Positions 7,706 through 16,685 of a DNA stretch of 52,632 bases are shown piece by piece. The position numbers and the translations under genes were made by a program. The notes under the pieces are model-generated. The model worked only from the letters and a program-made list of their open reading frames with translations, had not been told where the DNA came from and did not search any database. Within the stretch, counting starts at the first letter, position 1, and every line of letters begins with the position of its first letter. This stretch comes from CAYOHP01 sp964403795 [NCBI: uncultured bacterium] (GTDB lineage Bacteria > Muiribacteriota > UBA6191 > CAZXTJ01), in assembly GCA_964403795.1 (NCBI GenBank), contig CAYOHP010000030.1, forward strand, positions 1,728-54,359, written 5' to 3'.

Positions 7706-10672
7706 GTGACACCCAGGCCCGACACCTCGACCTCGGACCTGCCCGCGGCCCTCGCTGACCGCTACCGGGACCCGACCCTGCTCGGCGAGGGCGGCTTCGG
7801 ACGCGTGCTCCGGGCCTCGGACCGGGAACTCGGCCGCCAGGTCGCGATCAAGCTGCTCCTCGATGTCGCCGGAGACCCGGCGGCCGCGGCCCGCTTCGCC
7901 CGGGAGGCGCGCCTGGCGGCCCAGGTGCGGCACCCCCATGTCGTCCAGGTCTTCGACCATGGGACCGCCCCCGACGGCACCGCCTGGATCGTCTACGAGC
8001 TGGTCGAGGGCCGCGACCTCGGGCACCTGGTGGCGGAGCGACCCGGGCCTTCCCCGGAACAGGTCGCCTCCTGGGGGGCCGACCTGGCCTCGGCCCTGGC
8101 CGCCTGCCATCGCCTCGGGGTGGTCCACCGCGACGTGAAGCCCGCCAACGTCTTTCTCCGGGCGACCGGGGAGGTGGCCCTCGGGGATTTCGGGATCGCC
8201 CGCGAGCTCTCGCCCCGCACCCGCCTGACCGCCGAGGGCCTGGTGCTCGGGACCCCCGGGTTCATGGCTCCCGAACTCTGGCTCGGGGGCGAGCCGACCG
8301 CGGCCAGCGATCAGTTCGCGCTCGCCATGAGCCTGGTGGCGCTGCGCTCCGGCCGGGTCCTGGTCGAGGCCGGTGACATCCCCGCCCATCTCGAGTGGGC
8401 CAAGCGCCGCGGACCTCCCGAACTCCCGCCGCCCCATCCGGTGACGCCGCTCGACCGGCGACTCTGCGAGGTCCTGGTCCGGGCCCTGGCGCCCCGGCCG
8501 GAGGCTCGCTTCCCCGACCTCGACACCATGGCGGGCGCGCTGCGCGAGGCATGCCGCGCCCAACCAGCGACCTCGGAACTGGCGACCTCCGCCGCCCTCC
8601 CGGACCCGGGCCGGCCGGCACTCCTGCCGACGCGGCAGGTCGCGTCGCCGGGCTCCCATCGGGCTCCGGAAGGCGCACCGACCTCCCAGGTGGATCCGGG
8701 CCCGGCCGGCCGGCCCCTTCCCCGTGCCCTTCCCAGGCCGCTGGCGCTCCTCCTCGCACTGGCCATGGGCCTGCTGGTCCGTTCCCACTGGAGGACGCCG
8801 GCTCCCGCCCGGGAGCCCGGGGTCCCGCCCGCCCCGGCAGGACCGGAGCTGGTTCCAGGAGCCGGCGACGAGGCTCGGATCGAGGCCCTCCGGACTGCCG
8901 TGGAGGATCTGGCACGGGCCCATGTCGGGTCCGCCGGCCGGTTCTTCGAGGTCGCCGACCGCGACTACCCGGAGCACGCGGCCGCGACCCTGGCGGACCC
9001 CGAGGGCCTCCGCCTCCAGTACCGCGACCTGCTCCAGCTCCTCGCCCAGGCCCACCGTCCCTTCACGGTCCCGGGAGATCCTCCCTCCGCGACCGCGACC
9101 CGCCTGGTGCTCACCGCCACGGACCTGGTCCGCCACGTCCTTCGGGACGTGATCGACGCCAACGGCATGAGCCGGGAAGCCCTCCGCCGCAGCCTGTTGG
9201 GGATGACCCCGGAGACACCAGGGAAGCGGGAGCTCGACGCCGACCACCACGCCGCCGAGCTCGACCTGCAGCAGGCGACCGAGGAGTTCCTCCAGGGCCT
9301 GCCCCGGGTCCCGGCTCCACCCGGCAGCCCTCTGTCCCTGGTGGTCCGGGCCCGCTTCGCCGTCATGGTCAAGGCCGCCTCGCGCAACTCCGACCTGCCC
9401 CTCCTCTGCGGGCTCCTGGCCGAGGACCCGGTCGGCCCTCTGGCCGACGCCGCCGAGGACGCCCTGGCCGAGATGCTCGACCTGCAGGCCCCGCCGGCCC
9501 TCGCCTGCCGCGATCTCGAGCTGGCCATCGGCGCCCTGGCGATCCGGGTCGGGACGATCCCCCCCGCTTCCCACCACCCCTCCGAGGCGGCCCGGGTCCT
9601 CCGGGGCGCCCGGGCGCTGGCCCGATTCGCACTCCGGTGCGGAGGCTCGCGGGAGGCAGGCGAGCCGGGTCGCTTCCTGCTCTCGTCCTATCGGGCCTTC
9701 TCGGTCGCGACACCGGACCTGATGGGCGGTCTGCTCCCGCCCGAGCTGGTACATCCTCCCGAGGAACACCTCGCCGATCCCGTGTTCCAGGCCCTCCGGG
9801 ATCTCAAGCTGACCGTCGCCCTCGACCGCTTGAAGGACGTCGCCGCCTTCCGCCTGGCAGCTCCGGCCCCCTTGCCCCCCGGCCAGGATCGGGTCCTTGC
9901 CGGCGTCCTCGACGGGATCGATACCCTCGTGGCCCGGGACCGGACCGCCGCCGACCTGCTCGAGGCGGCAGCCGGAGCCCTGACCACGGGTCCATGGGCC
10001 GGCGACTCCTGGCTCCAGATCGCGATCCCCCTGGCAGGCCTGGCGGGAGTCGCTCTCTGGTCCACCGACCCGGATCGCTCGGGCGATCCCCGGCTCGGGA
10101 AGGCCGCCAGTCGCCTTGCCGACCTCCTCCGGGCCAATGCCTCCGACCATACCCCCGAGCTGGTGGACCGCTTCCTCCGTGAAGCCGAGGCGATCGTAGA
10201 AACCTGGACCGGCGATCCCCGGTTCGCGGCGCTGGCGACCGGGCTTCCCGCAGGCCTCCGCAACCGGCGCCGGCTGGCCCACCTGCGCTGCGTGCTCGAG
10301 GACTCCAATCTGGAGGGACTGCTGGGACGGAGCCTCTCGGTCCTGGGGCGGGAGCTCCCCGGGGGCGAGCGGCAGGCCCTCGCCCGGCGCCTGCTCGAGG
10401 AAGTCGACGCCGCCGGGACCTCGAGCCGCTGGAGCCGCCGCGACGCCTTCGGCCAGGTGCTGCTGGCGACGGTCGCGGTGGAGACCGATCGTCCCTCGCC
10501 CTCGGACCTGACCCGGCTCTCCCACCGGATCGACGCCCTGGTGGCGCTCGCCCCGGACCCGTGGTCCCTCCTCGAACCGCTGGCGACCGAGCTCTCGGTC
10601 CGCCACCGGGATGGCCCCGGGGCCCGGCTCCTCGCCGACCTCCCCGCCCGGATCCGGGACCGACGCCGCTGA
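7706..10672 (+). CDS. Transmembrane serine/threonine protein kinase with large C-terminal domain
   Basis: This 988-residue protein starts with a Hanks-type kinase domain: GEGGFGRVL glycine loop, K49 in QVAIK, H141-R-D143 in VHRDVKPANV, D161-F-G, and APE in GFMAPELWLGG. A linker and one membrane segment (about 346-360, LALLLALAMGLLV) follow. Residues about 370-988 are an alpha-helical, Leu/Ala-rich domain that I do not recognise. It would phosphorylate Ser/Thr targets in the cytoplasm and may sense something outside. The GTG start at 7706 has GGAGG only 1 nt upstream, too close for a normal ribosome site, so the true start is not certain. It ends 7 nt from the convergent epimerase. Its target cannot be inferred. 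Confidence 0.9.
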   Translation: MTPRPDTSTSDLPAALADRYRDPTLLGEGGFGRVLRASDRELGRQVAIKLLLDVAGDPAAAARFAREARLAAQVRHPHVVQVFDHGTAPDGTAWIVYELVEGRDLGHLVAERPGPSPEQVASWGADLASALAACHRLGVVHRDVKPANVFLRATGEVALGDFGIARELSPRTRLTAEGLVLGTPGFMAPELWLGGEPTAASDQFALAMSLVALRSGRVLVEAGDIPAHLEWAKRRGPPELPPPHPVTPLDRRLCEVLVRALAPRPEARFPDLDTMAGALREACRAQPATSELATSAALPDPGRPALLPTRQVASPGSHRAPEGAPTSQVDPGPAGRPLPRALPRPLALLLALAMGLLVRSHWRTPAPAREPGVPPAPAGPELVPGAGDEARIEALRTAVEDLARAHVGSAGRFFEVADRDYPEHAAATLADPEGLRLQYRDLLQLLAQAHRPFTVPGDPPSATATRLVLTATDLVRHVLRDVIDANGMSREALRRSLLGMTPETPGKRELDADHHAAELDLQQATEEFLQGLPRVPAPPGSPLSLVVRARFAVMVKAASRNSDLPLLCGLLAEDPVGPLADAAEDALAEMLDLQAPPALACRDLELAIGALAIRVGTIPPASHHPSEAARVLRGARALARFALRCGGSREAGEPGRFLLSSYRAFSVATPDLMGGLLPPELVHPPEEHLADPVFQALRDLKLTVALDRLKDVAAFRLAAPAPLPPGQDRVLAGVLDGIDTLVARDRTAADLLEAAAGALTTGPWAGDSWLQIAIPLAGLAGVALWSTDPDRSGDPRLGKAASRLADLLRANASDHTPELVDRFLREAEAIVETWTGDPRFAALATGLPAGLRNRRRLAHLRCVLEDSNLEGLLGRSLSVLGRELPGGERQALARRLLEEVDAAGTSSRWSRRDAFGQVLLATVAVETDRPSPSDLTRLSHRIDALVALAPDPWSLLEPLATELSVRHRDGPGARLLADLPARIRDRRR

Positions 10673-10679
10673 CGACGGA

Positions 10680-11705
10680 CTACACCCCGACCGGGATCCT
10701 GGGAGACCGCGGATCGTCGACCTCACGTCCGGTCCCCAGGTCCCGGTCCCTGGCGGACAGCCAGGCCAGGTACCTGCGGATCCCCTCCTCGATCGGGATC
10801 CGGGGTCGGTACCCGTAGCGCTCGGCCGCCCGGGCGATCGAGGCATGGGTGGCCCGGGGGTCGAAGGCCCGCTCCGGCTCTCGCCGGACCACGGCCACCC
10901 GGCCGAGCTCCGCTTCCAGGAGGACCACCAGGTCCTCGAGAGGCACGGGTCGTCCCGAGCCGAGGTTCACGAGGTCGAACCCGAAGTCGCCTTCGAGGAT
11001 CCCGAGCAAGCCGTCGACGATGTCGTCGACGTAGGTGTAGTCGCGCGCGGTGGCCCCTCCGAAGAGCCTGATCGGGAGACCCTCCCGGATCGCGACCGCG
11101 AACCTGGCGATCGCCATGTCGGGCCGCTGCCGGGGACCGTAGACCGTGAAGAACCGGGCGCAGCAGACCGGGAGACCGGTGGCGTGGGAGAAGGCGTGGC
11201 AGACGAGCTCGGCCGCCCGCTTGCTCGCGGCATACGGCGACAGGGGGCGGTCGGCGGCATCGGTTTCCAGGAGCAGGCTTCCCCCGCGCTCTCCGTAGAC
11301 GCTGGAGGAGGAGGCCAGGACGACCTTCCGGGCGCCGGCCCTCCGGGCCGCCTGGAGCACCGACACGGTCCCCAGCACGTTCACGTCGTGGTATCCGGCC
11401 GGATCCTCTAGGCTGGGTGCGACCCCGGCCCGGGCGGCCAGGTGCACCACCGAAGCCGGGCGCACCGAGGCCATCAGATCGTGCATCCGCGCCTCGTCCC
11501 GCACGTCGGCCTCGAGGAAGGAGAACGCCTCGCAGGCGCGACTCCGTGCCAGGTTCGCTTCCTTGATCTCCCTCGCATAGCAGGCAGCGAAGCTGTCCAC
11601 CCCGACCACCGCGTCGCCGCGGGCGAGGAGTCGTTCGGCCAGGTGGCTGCCCAGGAACCCGGCCACCCCGGTGACCAGCACGGGCTGCCGGCGGGCCGAC
11701 CTCAT
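10680..11705 (-). CDS. NAD-dependent sugar-nucleotide epimerase (UDP-glucuronate/glucose 4-epimerase type)
   Basis: This 341-residue extended SDR has VLVTGVAGFLGSHLAE (NAD site), VVGVDSFAACYAREIKEANL (like the DxFxxYYD...K..NL of UDP-glucuronate epimerases), SSSSVYGE, YAASK (active-site YxxxK), RFFTVYGPRQRPDMAI and RDYTYVDDIVDG. It likely makes a nucleotide sugar for the glycosyltransferases in the same operon. The ATG at 11705 overlaps the stop of the LAB_N gene as ATGA, so it is the fourth and last gene of the GT39-GT2-LAB_N-epimerase set. The exact sugar cannot be told; UDP-glucose 4-epimerase is the alternative. Confidence 0.85.
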   Translation of the reverse strand: MRSARRQPVLVTGVAGFLGSHLAERLLARGDAVVGVDSFAACYAREIKEANLARSRACEAFSFLEADVRDEARMHDLMASVRPASVVHLAARAGVAPSLEDPAGYHDVNVLGTVSVLQAARRAGARKVVLASSSSVYGERGGSLLLETDAADRPLSPYAASKRAAELVCHAFSHATGLPVCCARFFTVYGPRQRPDMAIARFAVAIREGLPIRLFGGATARDYTYVDDIVDGLLGILEGDFGFDLVNLGSGRPVPLEDLVVLLEAELGRVAVVRREPERAFDPRATHASIARAAERYGYRPRIPIEEGIRRYLAWLSARDRDLGTGREVDDPRSPRIPVGV

Positions 11706-11977
11706 CCCTCCACCGTCCCCTGGGCCGGAGAGGCTTCCCGTCGCAGCAACGCCAGGTTCCTCAGGTAGACGGCGGTGCCGAAGACCTGTCCGAGCACGAA
11801 CACCGGGTCCTCGCGGTGCATGGCATAGGCGAGGAGCAGCAGGCTTCCCACCAGGCTCAGGTACCAGAAGCCGATCGGGACCACGCTCCTCCCGGCCCGT
11901 TCCGAAGCCAGCCACTGAACCAGGAATCGCCCCGAGAAGGCCGCCTGCCCGAGCAGTCCGATCGCCAGCCAGGACAT
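11702..11977 (-). CDS. Small membrane protein with lipid-A-biosynthesis N-terminal (LAB_N) domain
   Basis: The 91-residue protein has three predicted membrane segments and the family signature SGRFLVQWLASERAGRSVVPIGFWYLSLVGSLLLL, with VFVLGQVFGTAVYLRNL at the end. LAB_N proteins occur fused to LpxB in some bacteria or alone beside GT2/GT39 lipid-sugar genes, where they are thought to act like the small ArnE/F-type partners. That role is inference. ATG 11977 was chosen: AGGAGG lies 6 nt upstream, and the gene follows the GT2 stop by 1 nt. The frame is open further upstream, but that part is a shadow of the GT2 gene. Confidence 0.8.
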   Translation of the reverse strand: MSWLAIGLLGQAAFSGRFLVQWLASERAGRSVVPIGFWYLSLVGSLLLLAYAMHREDPVFVLGQVFGTAVYLRNLALLRREASPAQGTVEG

Positions 11978-11978
11978 G

Positions 11979-12725
11979 CTAGACCTCCTCTGCCCGGTGC
12001 CGGATCCGGCGATGGACCAACCACCAGACGCCGAGGAGATCGAGGGCCGTGGTCGGTAGTCGGCCCAGCGCGCTGTACTTGGTGCGGCCCGAACCCCGCT
12101 GTGCATGACGCACCGGACGTTCGGCCACCAGGAACCCCGCCATGACGGCCAGGGCTCCCAGGAAGCGATGGGCACCCCGGAACCAGGGGATCGCCTCCAC
12201 CACCTCGCGCCGCATCACCTTGAGCGAACAGCCGGTGTCCCTCAGTGGGTCCCGGAGCACGCTCCGACGGATCGCGTTGGCCGCCCGCGAGGCGGCGCGT
12301 CGGATCCAGCTGTCGCGCCGGGTCTCCCGGTAGCCGCAGACCATGTCGAATCCGGCGAGCGCCTCCACCAGAGCGGGGAGCTCCTCGGGCGGGTTCTGGA
12401 GGTCGGCATCCAGGGTGGCCACGAGGTCGCCCCGGCTGGCGCGGAATCCCGCGACCAGGGCTTCCGTCTGCCCATTGCAGCGGTCCAGGGCCAGGACCCG
12501 GAGCCAGGGGCGTCCCACCCGGAGGGACTTCGCCACCTCGAGGCCCCGGTCACGGCTGCCGTCATCGACCAGGATCACCTCGAAGCGCCCCACCGTCGCC
12601 AGGGCGTCCCCGAGCCGCCCGACCAGGGGGACCAGGTTCGGCTCCTCGTCATGGAAGGGGACCACCACCGAGAGCCGCATCCGCTCTCCCGCGAGGACCT
12701 CGCGATCCGGGTCTTTCCCAGCCAT
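11979..12725 (-). CDS. Polyprenyl-phosphate glycosyltransferase (ArnC/DPM1-type GT2)
   Basis: The 248-residue GT2 has LSVVVPFHDEEPNLVPLV, VILVDDGSRD, the motif ATLDADLQNPPEELP (DxD region with the QxPP loop), and SLKVMRREV. This is the pattern of dolichol- or undecaprenyl-phosphate sugar transferases. It would load a sugar on a polyprenyl phosphate for the GT39 enzyme encoded just upstream. There are no C-terminal membrane segments of the ArnC type, only an amphipathic end, so it is nearer to soluble DPM1. ATG 12725 lacks a Shine-Dalgarno but has TATCCT 7 nt upstream. An internal ATG (residue 16, MRLSVVVPF) is an alternative start. Confidence 0.85.
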   Translation of the reverse strand: MAGKDPDREVLAGERMRLSVVVPFHDEEPNLVPLVGRLGDALATVGRFEVILVDDGSRDRGLEVAKSLRVGRPWLRVLALDRCNGQTEALVAGFRASRGDLVATLDADLQNPPEELPALVEALAGFDMVCGYRETRRDSWIRRAASRAANAIRRSVLRDPLRDTGCSLKVMRREVVEAIPWFRGAHRFLGALAVMAGFLVAERPVRHAQRGSGRTKYSALGRLPTTALDLLGVWWLVHRRIRHRAEEV

Positions 12726-12732
12726 CCGGAGA

Positions 12733-12738
12733 AGGATA
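12733..12738 (-). promoter_or_regulatory. -10-like box TATCCT of the GT2 gene
   Basis: TATCCT (12738-12733) ends 7 nt before the GT2 ATG at 12725 in the short gap after the GT39 gene. No Shine-Dalgarno and no clear -35 are present. It could be an internal leaderless promoter in the operon. Confidence 0.4.
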
Positions 12739-12751
12739 GGAGCCCGCGGAT

Positions 12752-12770
12752 GACGTCTCCTGGAGGCGTC
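12752..12770. terminator. Inverted repeat between GT39 and GT2 genes
   Basis: GACGTCTCC and GGAGGCGTC are inverted about a single base (one G-T pair). The hairpin sits just after the GT39 stop and before the GT2 -10 box. It has no T-tract, so it may be a weak terminator, an attenuator or an operator. Confidence 0.3.
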
Positions 12771-12783
12771 GATGACATGGCGG

Positions 12784-14271
12784 TCACCCGGGATCCCGGG
12801 CGACTCCGGCGTCGCACCCGAGCCGGGCCACCGTGGCGGTCCCGTCCCTGTCCTCGGCGATCACGGCCACCCCGGGCGGCAACACCCGAGCGGGATCCAG
12901 CCCGAGTTCTTCCGGCAGCACCAGGATCCGCTGCCCGGGACCGGGGCATACCCGGGAAGACCAGGTCGCGAGGGTTTCCGGGAGATCCGGTTCGGGCGCA
13001 CCGACCGCCAGCCGCGGCGCGATCCGATCCAGGTAGAAGTCCAGCCCATGGAGACGACGGCTACCGACGATCGCCACTTCCCCGCTCGCCTCCCCCCCGA
13101 GCCCCCGTACCCTCTCCGCGAGCCGGCGCATGTCCCGGCTCCGGCCCTGTCTGGAGCCCAACGCCGCTGCCTCCATCCCGAGCCCGACCCCGGCCGACAG
13201 GAGCGCCACCGCCGCCAGGACCCCGGTCCCGACCCGCTTCCATCGACAGGCCAGCAGGACCGAGACCGGGCCCGTCAGAGGCAGCACATAGAGCCAGAGC
13301 CGACTCTTCGACAGGGAGAAGACCACCAGTGGTACGCCGAGCCAGAGCCACAGGAGCCTTCCGGGGACCCGCGGTACCGGGCTGGATCCCCGCAACAGAC
13401 CCAGGATCCACGGCCCCATCCCCAGGGTCAGCCCGGGGAGGTAGACCACCGCCGGCTTGTACCACTCGGGGTTGCGACCGAAACGATCGGTGAGCACTCG
13501 GGCGACGACCTCTTCCCCCAGCCAGTATTCGAGGGTCCCCGGGAGCCTCCAGGCCACCAGGAGGAACCAGGGCAGGGCCACCGCCAGGCCTGCTGCCAGG
13601 GCCGCGGCACGGAGGACCCCGGTGCGTCGGTCGGGTTCCCTCCCGCCCAGCCCGAGGACGATCACCGGCAGCACCACGAGCACCACCGGTCCCTTCGCCA
13701 GGAAGCCGAGCGCCAGGCAGATCCAGACCGCGGCCTGGAGGACGCGAGCTCCGGCCTCCGGGCGATCGGGACGGGTTGCCTCCAGGTAGACGGCGATCGC
13801 GGCGGTCTCGCACAGCGCCAGCAGGGTGTCGGTCGAGACCGCGTGGGCCCCGACCATCGGGAAGGGCGCGGTGGCATGGATGAGTCCTGCCACGACCCCG
13901 GTCCTCCGATCCGCCAGCAGCTCACCGATCCGCATCACCAGGAGCGTGGTCAGGGCGAAGAACAGGCAGTTGGGGAGTCGGACCGCCCAGGTCGTCCTCC
14001 CGAAGGTCGCCATGGAGAGCGTGAGGGACCAGTAGTAGAGCGGTGGCTTGGTGAGGTGCGGCCGGCCCTCCAGGCGCGGCACGAGATAGTCGCCGGAGTC
14101 CAGCATCTCGCGGGCGCACTCGGCATACCGGCCCTCGGTGGTGTCCCAGAGGCCGCGGGCAGCCGCGAACGGGAGCGAGGTGGCCAGCGCCGCAAGGAAG
14201 AGGAGGAGCACCGTCGGATCGACACGACGGGAAGGCGGGCGGCTGGCTCCTGCCTCGTCGGTCGGATCCAT
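12784..14271 (-). CDS. GT39 (ArnT/PMT-like) integral-membrane glycosyltransferase
   Basis: The 495-residue polytopic protein starts with a membrane helix and the GT39 first-loop motif LWDTTEGRYAECAREML, whose Asp/Glu pair corresponds to the catalytic acidic residues of ArnT. RPHLTKPPLYYW follows, another ArnT/PMT hallmark. About ten more hydrophobic segments follow, then a C-terminal periplasmic tail of about 110 residues. It would move a sugar from a polyprenyl phosphate onto lipid A, another glycan or a protein at the outer face of the inner membrane. It is downstream of the two-component system and preceded by a CusR/CopR-like box (14318-14333), so metal- or envelope-stress-responsive expression is likely. 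Whether the donor is aminoarabinose is unknown; no arn synthesis genes are nearby. Confidence 0.85.
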   Translation of the reverse strand: MDPTDEAGASRPPSRRVDPTVLLLFLAALATSLPFAAARGLWDTTEGRYAECAREMLDSGDYLVPRLEGRPHLTKPPLYYWSLTLSMATFGRTTWAVRLPNCLFFALTTLLVMRIGELLADRRTGVVAGLIHATAPFPMVGAHAVSTDTLLALCETAAIAVYLEATRPDRPEAGARVLQAAVWICLALGFLAKGPVVLVVLPVIVLGLGGREPDRRTGVLRAAALAAGLAVALPWFLLVAWRLPGTLEYWLGEEVVARVLTDRFGRNPEWYKPAVVYLPGLTLGMGPWILGLLRGSSPVPRVPGRLLWLWLGVPLVVFSLSKSRLWLYVLPLTGPVSVLLACRWKRVGTGVLAAVALLSAGVGLGMEAAALGSRQGRSRDMRRLAERVRGLGGEASGEVAIVGSRRLHGLDFYLDRIAPRLAVGAPEPDLPETLATWSSRVCPGPGQRILVLPEELGLDPARVLPPGVAVIAEDRDGTATVARLGCDAGVARDPG

Positions 14272-14304
14272 CCCTACGAGGATCCCACCCGTGGCATGGA
14301 AGGC

Positions 14305-14310
14305 ACCCTA
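14305..14310 (-). promoter_or_regulatory. -10-like box TAGGGT of the GT39 gene
   Basis: TAGGGT lies 7 nt downstream of the ATGAC-N6-GTCAT palindrome and about 33 nt before the GT39 ATG. The palindrome therefore covers the -35 position, the usual place for an activating OmpR-family regulator. Confidence 0.4.
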
Positions 14311-15840
14311 CCCGTCGATGACAATCCGGTCATGGGAGGGGGGAGACCCGCGCCTCGGGCCACCCCCGGGGACGCATGCGGGAGGCCTGGTCGGGGCGTC
14401 CGGGAGCGGAGCGGGATGGGTGCCTCCCGGTGGGGGGAACTCCAGCACGAACCTCGCTCCGCGGCCAGGAGGACTCGAAACCTCCACCCGCCCGCCGTGG
14501 AGTTCCATGATCCGTTTCACGATCGAGAGGCCCAAGCCCGCCCCACCGGAGCCGACCCCCCGGGCCCGGTCGACGCGATAGAACCGCTCGAAGATGCGAG
14601 GAAGCGCCTCGGGCGGGATGCCCGGGCCGTCGTCCTCCACCGCGATCCGGGTCGGACCGCCGTGCCCGCCACGGCCATGGATCCGGATCGTTCCCTCCGG
14701 CGGGGTGTGGCGGATGGCGTTGGCCACCAGGTTCCCCAGCGCCCTCCTAAGGAGTTCCGGGTCGGCGGTCACGCCTCCCTCGACGTCGACCGCGAAGCGG
14801 AGCCGGGAAGACTCGGCCAGGGCCTCGTACAGGGTGAGGACCTCGTCCACTTCCCCGGCAAGGGGCAGTTGCCGCTTCTCGATCAGCCGGTGGGGCTCGT
14901 CGGAGCGAGCCAGGAAGAGCATGCCGTCGACCATGGCCCCGAGGCGCTCGAGTTCCTCGAGTCCCGATGCCAGGACCTGCTGCAACTCGTCCACGGTCCG
15001 GGAGCGGGACAGCGCCACCCCCATCTCGCCCCGCATGTTGGCGATCGGGGTCCTGAGTTCGTGGGCCATGTCGTCGGAGAATTGCGAGATCCTGGCGAAG
15101 CCTTCCTCCAGACGTTCCAGCATGGAATCGAAGGCGGCTGCGATCTCCCGGAGTTCGGCCGGCCAGCGGGTGGTGCCGATACGCTCCGAGAGCCGGGAGG
15201 CCGTGATCCTGTGCAGGATCCGCCCGATCTGCCGCAGGGGATGGAGTCCGGCGCGGGTCATCGCCATGCCGGCCCCGCACGCCATCACGGCCCCCGCCAC
15301 GATCATCACCACCAGCGCCAGCCGGAAGTCCGCCAGGAGCCCTGCGGTCCGGCTGGTGTCGAGGAGGGCCTCGATCCTCATCCCCGGTCCCAGCCTCTCG
15401 GGCATCCGCCGGACCATCCCGAGGAAGACCCGGCCGCCCTCGGCCTCGATCCACCGGAAGACCGGATCGACCCCCGGTCCTGCGACGAGGCTCCCGGCCC
15501 GCACGGGAAACCCAGGGGTCTCGGCCATCATCCCGTCCCGGTCCGAAACGACCCTGAGCCAGGTCCGCTGACCGCTCCGGGCCGCGGTCTCGCCTTCGAC
15601 CTCGAGAACCAGGTACTGGCGGTCGCCAGGGTGCTCGTCGAGGATGGTCCGCACCACTTCGACGGTGTCCTCCAGGTAGAGCTGCGACTCGCGATCCATC
15701 CAGGCGGTCATGCGATAGTCGAGGAGCAGGGCAGAGAGTCCCAGGATCCCCAGCGTCGCCAGGGTGTAGAGGGCGACCAGACGGCCCGCCAGGCTCTCGA
15801 GCAGCCCCGGTTCGTCCCTTGTCGAGGCGGGCAGGGTCAG
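14308..15840 (-). CDS. CusS/CopS-type sensor histidine kinase
   Basis: The protein of about 510 residues has TM1 (20-40), a periplasmic domain (about 41-172), TM2 (173-195) and a HAMP domain. The H-box is [18 protein letters not shown] with H260. The next stretch, [40 protein letters not shown], is characteristic of heavy-metal sensor kinases (CusS, CopS, CzcS). The N, G1 and G2 ATPase boxes are present ([26 protein letters not shown]). It should phosphorylate the regulator encoded just upstream. No His/Met/Cys-rich metal site is obvious in the sensor domain. No ATG, GTG or TTG lies near the expected start: a CTG at 15840 overlaps the regulator stop as CTGA, with GGGGAG upstream, and was chosen. 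A GTG at 15984 would overlap the regulator by about 148 nt. Confidence 0.85.
   Translation of the reverse strand: MTLPASTRDEPGLLESLAGRLVALYTLATLGILGLSALLLDYRMTAWMDRESQLYLEDTVEVVRTILDEHPGDRQYLVLEVEGETAARSGQRTWLRVVSDRDGMMAETPGFPVRAGSLVAGPGVDPVFRWIEAEGGRVFLGMVRRMPERLGPGMRIEALLDTSRTAGLLADFRLALVVMIVAGAVMACGAGMAMTRAGLHPLRQIGRILHRITASRLSERIGTTRWPAELREIAAAFDSMLERLEEGFARISQFSDDMAHELRTPIANMRGEMGVALSRSRTVDELQQVLASGLEELERLGAMVDGMLFLARSDEPHRLIEKRQLPLAGEVDEVLTLYEALAESSRLRFAVDVEGGVTADPELLRRALGNLVANAIRHTPPEGTIRIHGRGGHGGPTRIAVEDDGPGIPPEALPRIFERFYRVDRARGVGSGGAGLGLSIVKRIMELHGGRVEVSSPPGRGARFVLEFPPPGGTHPAPLPDAPTRPPACVPGGGPRRGSPPSHDRIVIDG
14318..14333. promoter_or_regulatory. CusR/CopR-like box upstream of the GT39 gene
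   Basis: The sequence ATGACAATCCGGTCAT has the form ATGAC-N6-GTCAT. The E. coli CusR box has the core ATGACAANNTTGTCAT; here one half (ATGACAA) matches fully. It lies in the last codons of the histidine kinase gene, 47 bp upstream of the GT39 start. Confidence 0.55.
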
Positions 15841-16517
15841 GTCGCTCCCCGGTCCTCGAGGACGTAGCCGGCCCCCCGGATGGTGTGCAGGAGCTTCACC
15901 GGGAACCGGTCGTCGACCTTCCTCCGCAGCCGTCCCATCGCCACGTCGACCACGTTGGTGCCGGGATCGAAGTGGAGGTCCCACACCTGCTCCACCAGGT
16001 AGGTCCGGGAGAGCACCTCGCCACTGCGCCTCGCCAGCGTGGAGAGCAGCGCGAACTCCTTCTGGGTGAGGTCGATGCGGACCCCGCCCCGGCGCACCGT
16101 GTGCCGGAACTGGTCGATCTCGAGATCGGCGATCCGGAGGACCTCCGGATGGCGGGTCGGGCCTCGCCGCAGCACGGTCCGCAGCCGGGCCAGGAGCTCC
16201 GAGAAGGCGAAGGGCTTCACCAGGTAGTCGTCGGCGCCGGCCTCCAGGCCCCGCACCCGGTCGACCACGTCGTCCCGGGCCGTCAACATGAGGATCGGCA
16301 CCTCGCTGCCTCGCGCCCTGAGCTCGGAGAGGACGCTCCAGCCGTCACGCCCGGGGAGCATGACGTCCAGGACCACGGCATCGAAGTCCTCGCTGGTGGC
16401 CCGGAAGAGGCCATCGGTACCCTCGCGGGAAACCTCCACCACGAAGCCGCTCTCGGAGAGCCCGCGTCTCAGGTACTCGGCGGTCTTGGGCTCGTCGTCG
16501 ATGATGAGGACCCGCAT
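15837..16517 (-). CDS. CusR/CopR-type response regulator (OmpR family)
   Basis: The 226-residue protein has a receiver domain ([20 protein letters not shown], phospho-acceptor D51 in [28 protein letters not shown]) and a C-terminal OmpR winged helix ([47 protein letters not shown]). The wording is that of heavy-metal regulators CusR, CopR and CzcR, whose DNA box is ATGACA-containing. Three such boxes occur nearby, at 14318, 16629 and 19717. ATG 16517 follows GAGGAGG by 3 nt. It is co-transcribed with the kinase. No copper or zinc efflux genes are in the window, so the stimulus may be metal or general envelope stress. Confidence 0.9.
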   Translation of the reverse strand: MRVLIIDDEPKTAEYLRRGLSESGFVVEVSREGTDGLFRATSEDFDAVVLDVMLPGRDGWSVLSELRARGSEVPILMLTARDDVVDRVRGLEAGADDYLVKPFAFSELLARLRTVLRRGPTRHPEVLRIADLEIDQFRHTVRRGGVRIDLTQKEFALLSTLARRSGEVLSRTYLVEQVWDLHFDPGTNVVDVAMGRLRRKVDDRFPVKLLHTIRGAGYVLEDRGAT

Positions 16518-16628
16518 CGACCTCCTCGGGCCGGACCGGGGCCGGGCCGCGGTCCGACTGCATCCCCAAGGGTACCCGCCCTCCGACCCGTCCGGAGGCA
16601 GCGCAACCCGCGACCCGGTGACATCTCG

Positions 16629-16644
16629 ATGACGAGATCGTCAT
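16629..16644. promoter_or_regulatory. CusR/CopR-like box between regulator and sulfatase genes
   Basis: ATGACGAGATCGTCAT is a palindrome of the ATGAC-N6-GTCAT form, and the inverted match extends one base outside each half and three bases into the spacer. It lies just upstream of the sulfatase promoter and about 110 bp from the regulator start, so it could serve both divergent genes, including autoregulation. Confidence 0.55.
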
Positions 16645-16645
16645 C

Positions 16646-16678
16646 TTGGTCCCGGGAGACCCCACCGGGTGATAGCCA
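16646..16678 (+). promoter_or_regulatory. Promoter of the sulfatase-family gene
   Basis: TTGGTC at 16646-16651 begins 2 nt after the palindrome. The -10 region is TGATAGCCA (TAGCCA at 16673-16678), 7 nt before the ATG at 16686. There is no Shine-Dalgarno, so the transcript may be leaderless. The -35/-10 spacing is loose (18-21 bp according to the alignment chosen), as in activator-dependent promoters. Confidence 0.4.
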
Positions 16679-16685
16679 TTCCGAC

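Noticed and set aside
7508-10846. Minus-strand open frame of more than 1100 codons opposite the kinase gene
   Set aside because: The translation is low in structure, rich in Gly/Arg/Pro and lacks any domain, while the plus strand carries an unmistakable kinase. Long antisense frames are expected at this GC content.
13061-15867. Plus-strand frames of several hundred codons opposite GT39 and the histidine kinase
   Set aside because: They are rich in Pro/Gly/Arg/His without motifs, and the minus strand has complete GT39 and kinase proteins.
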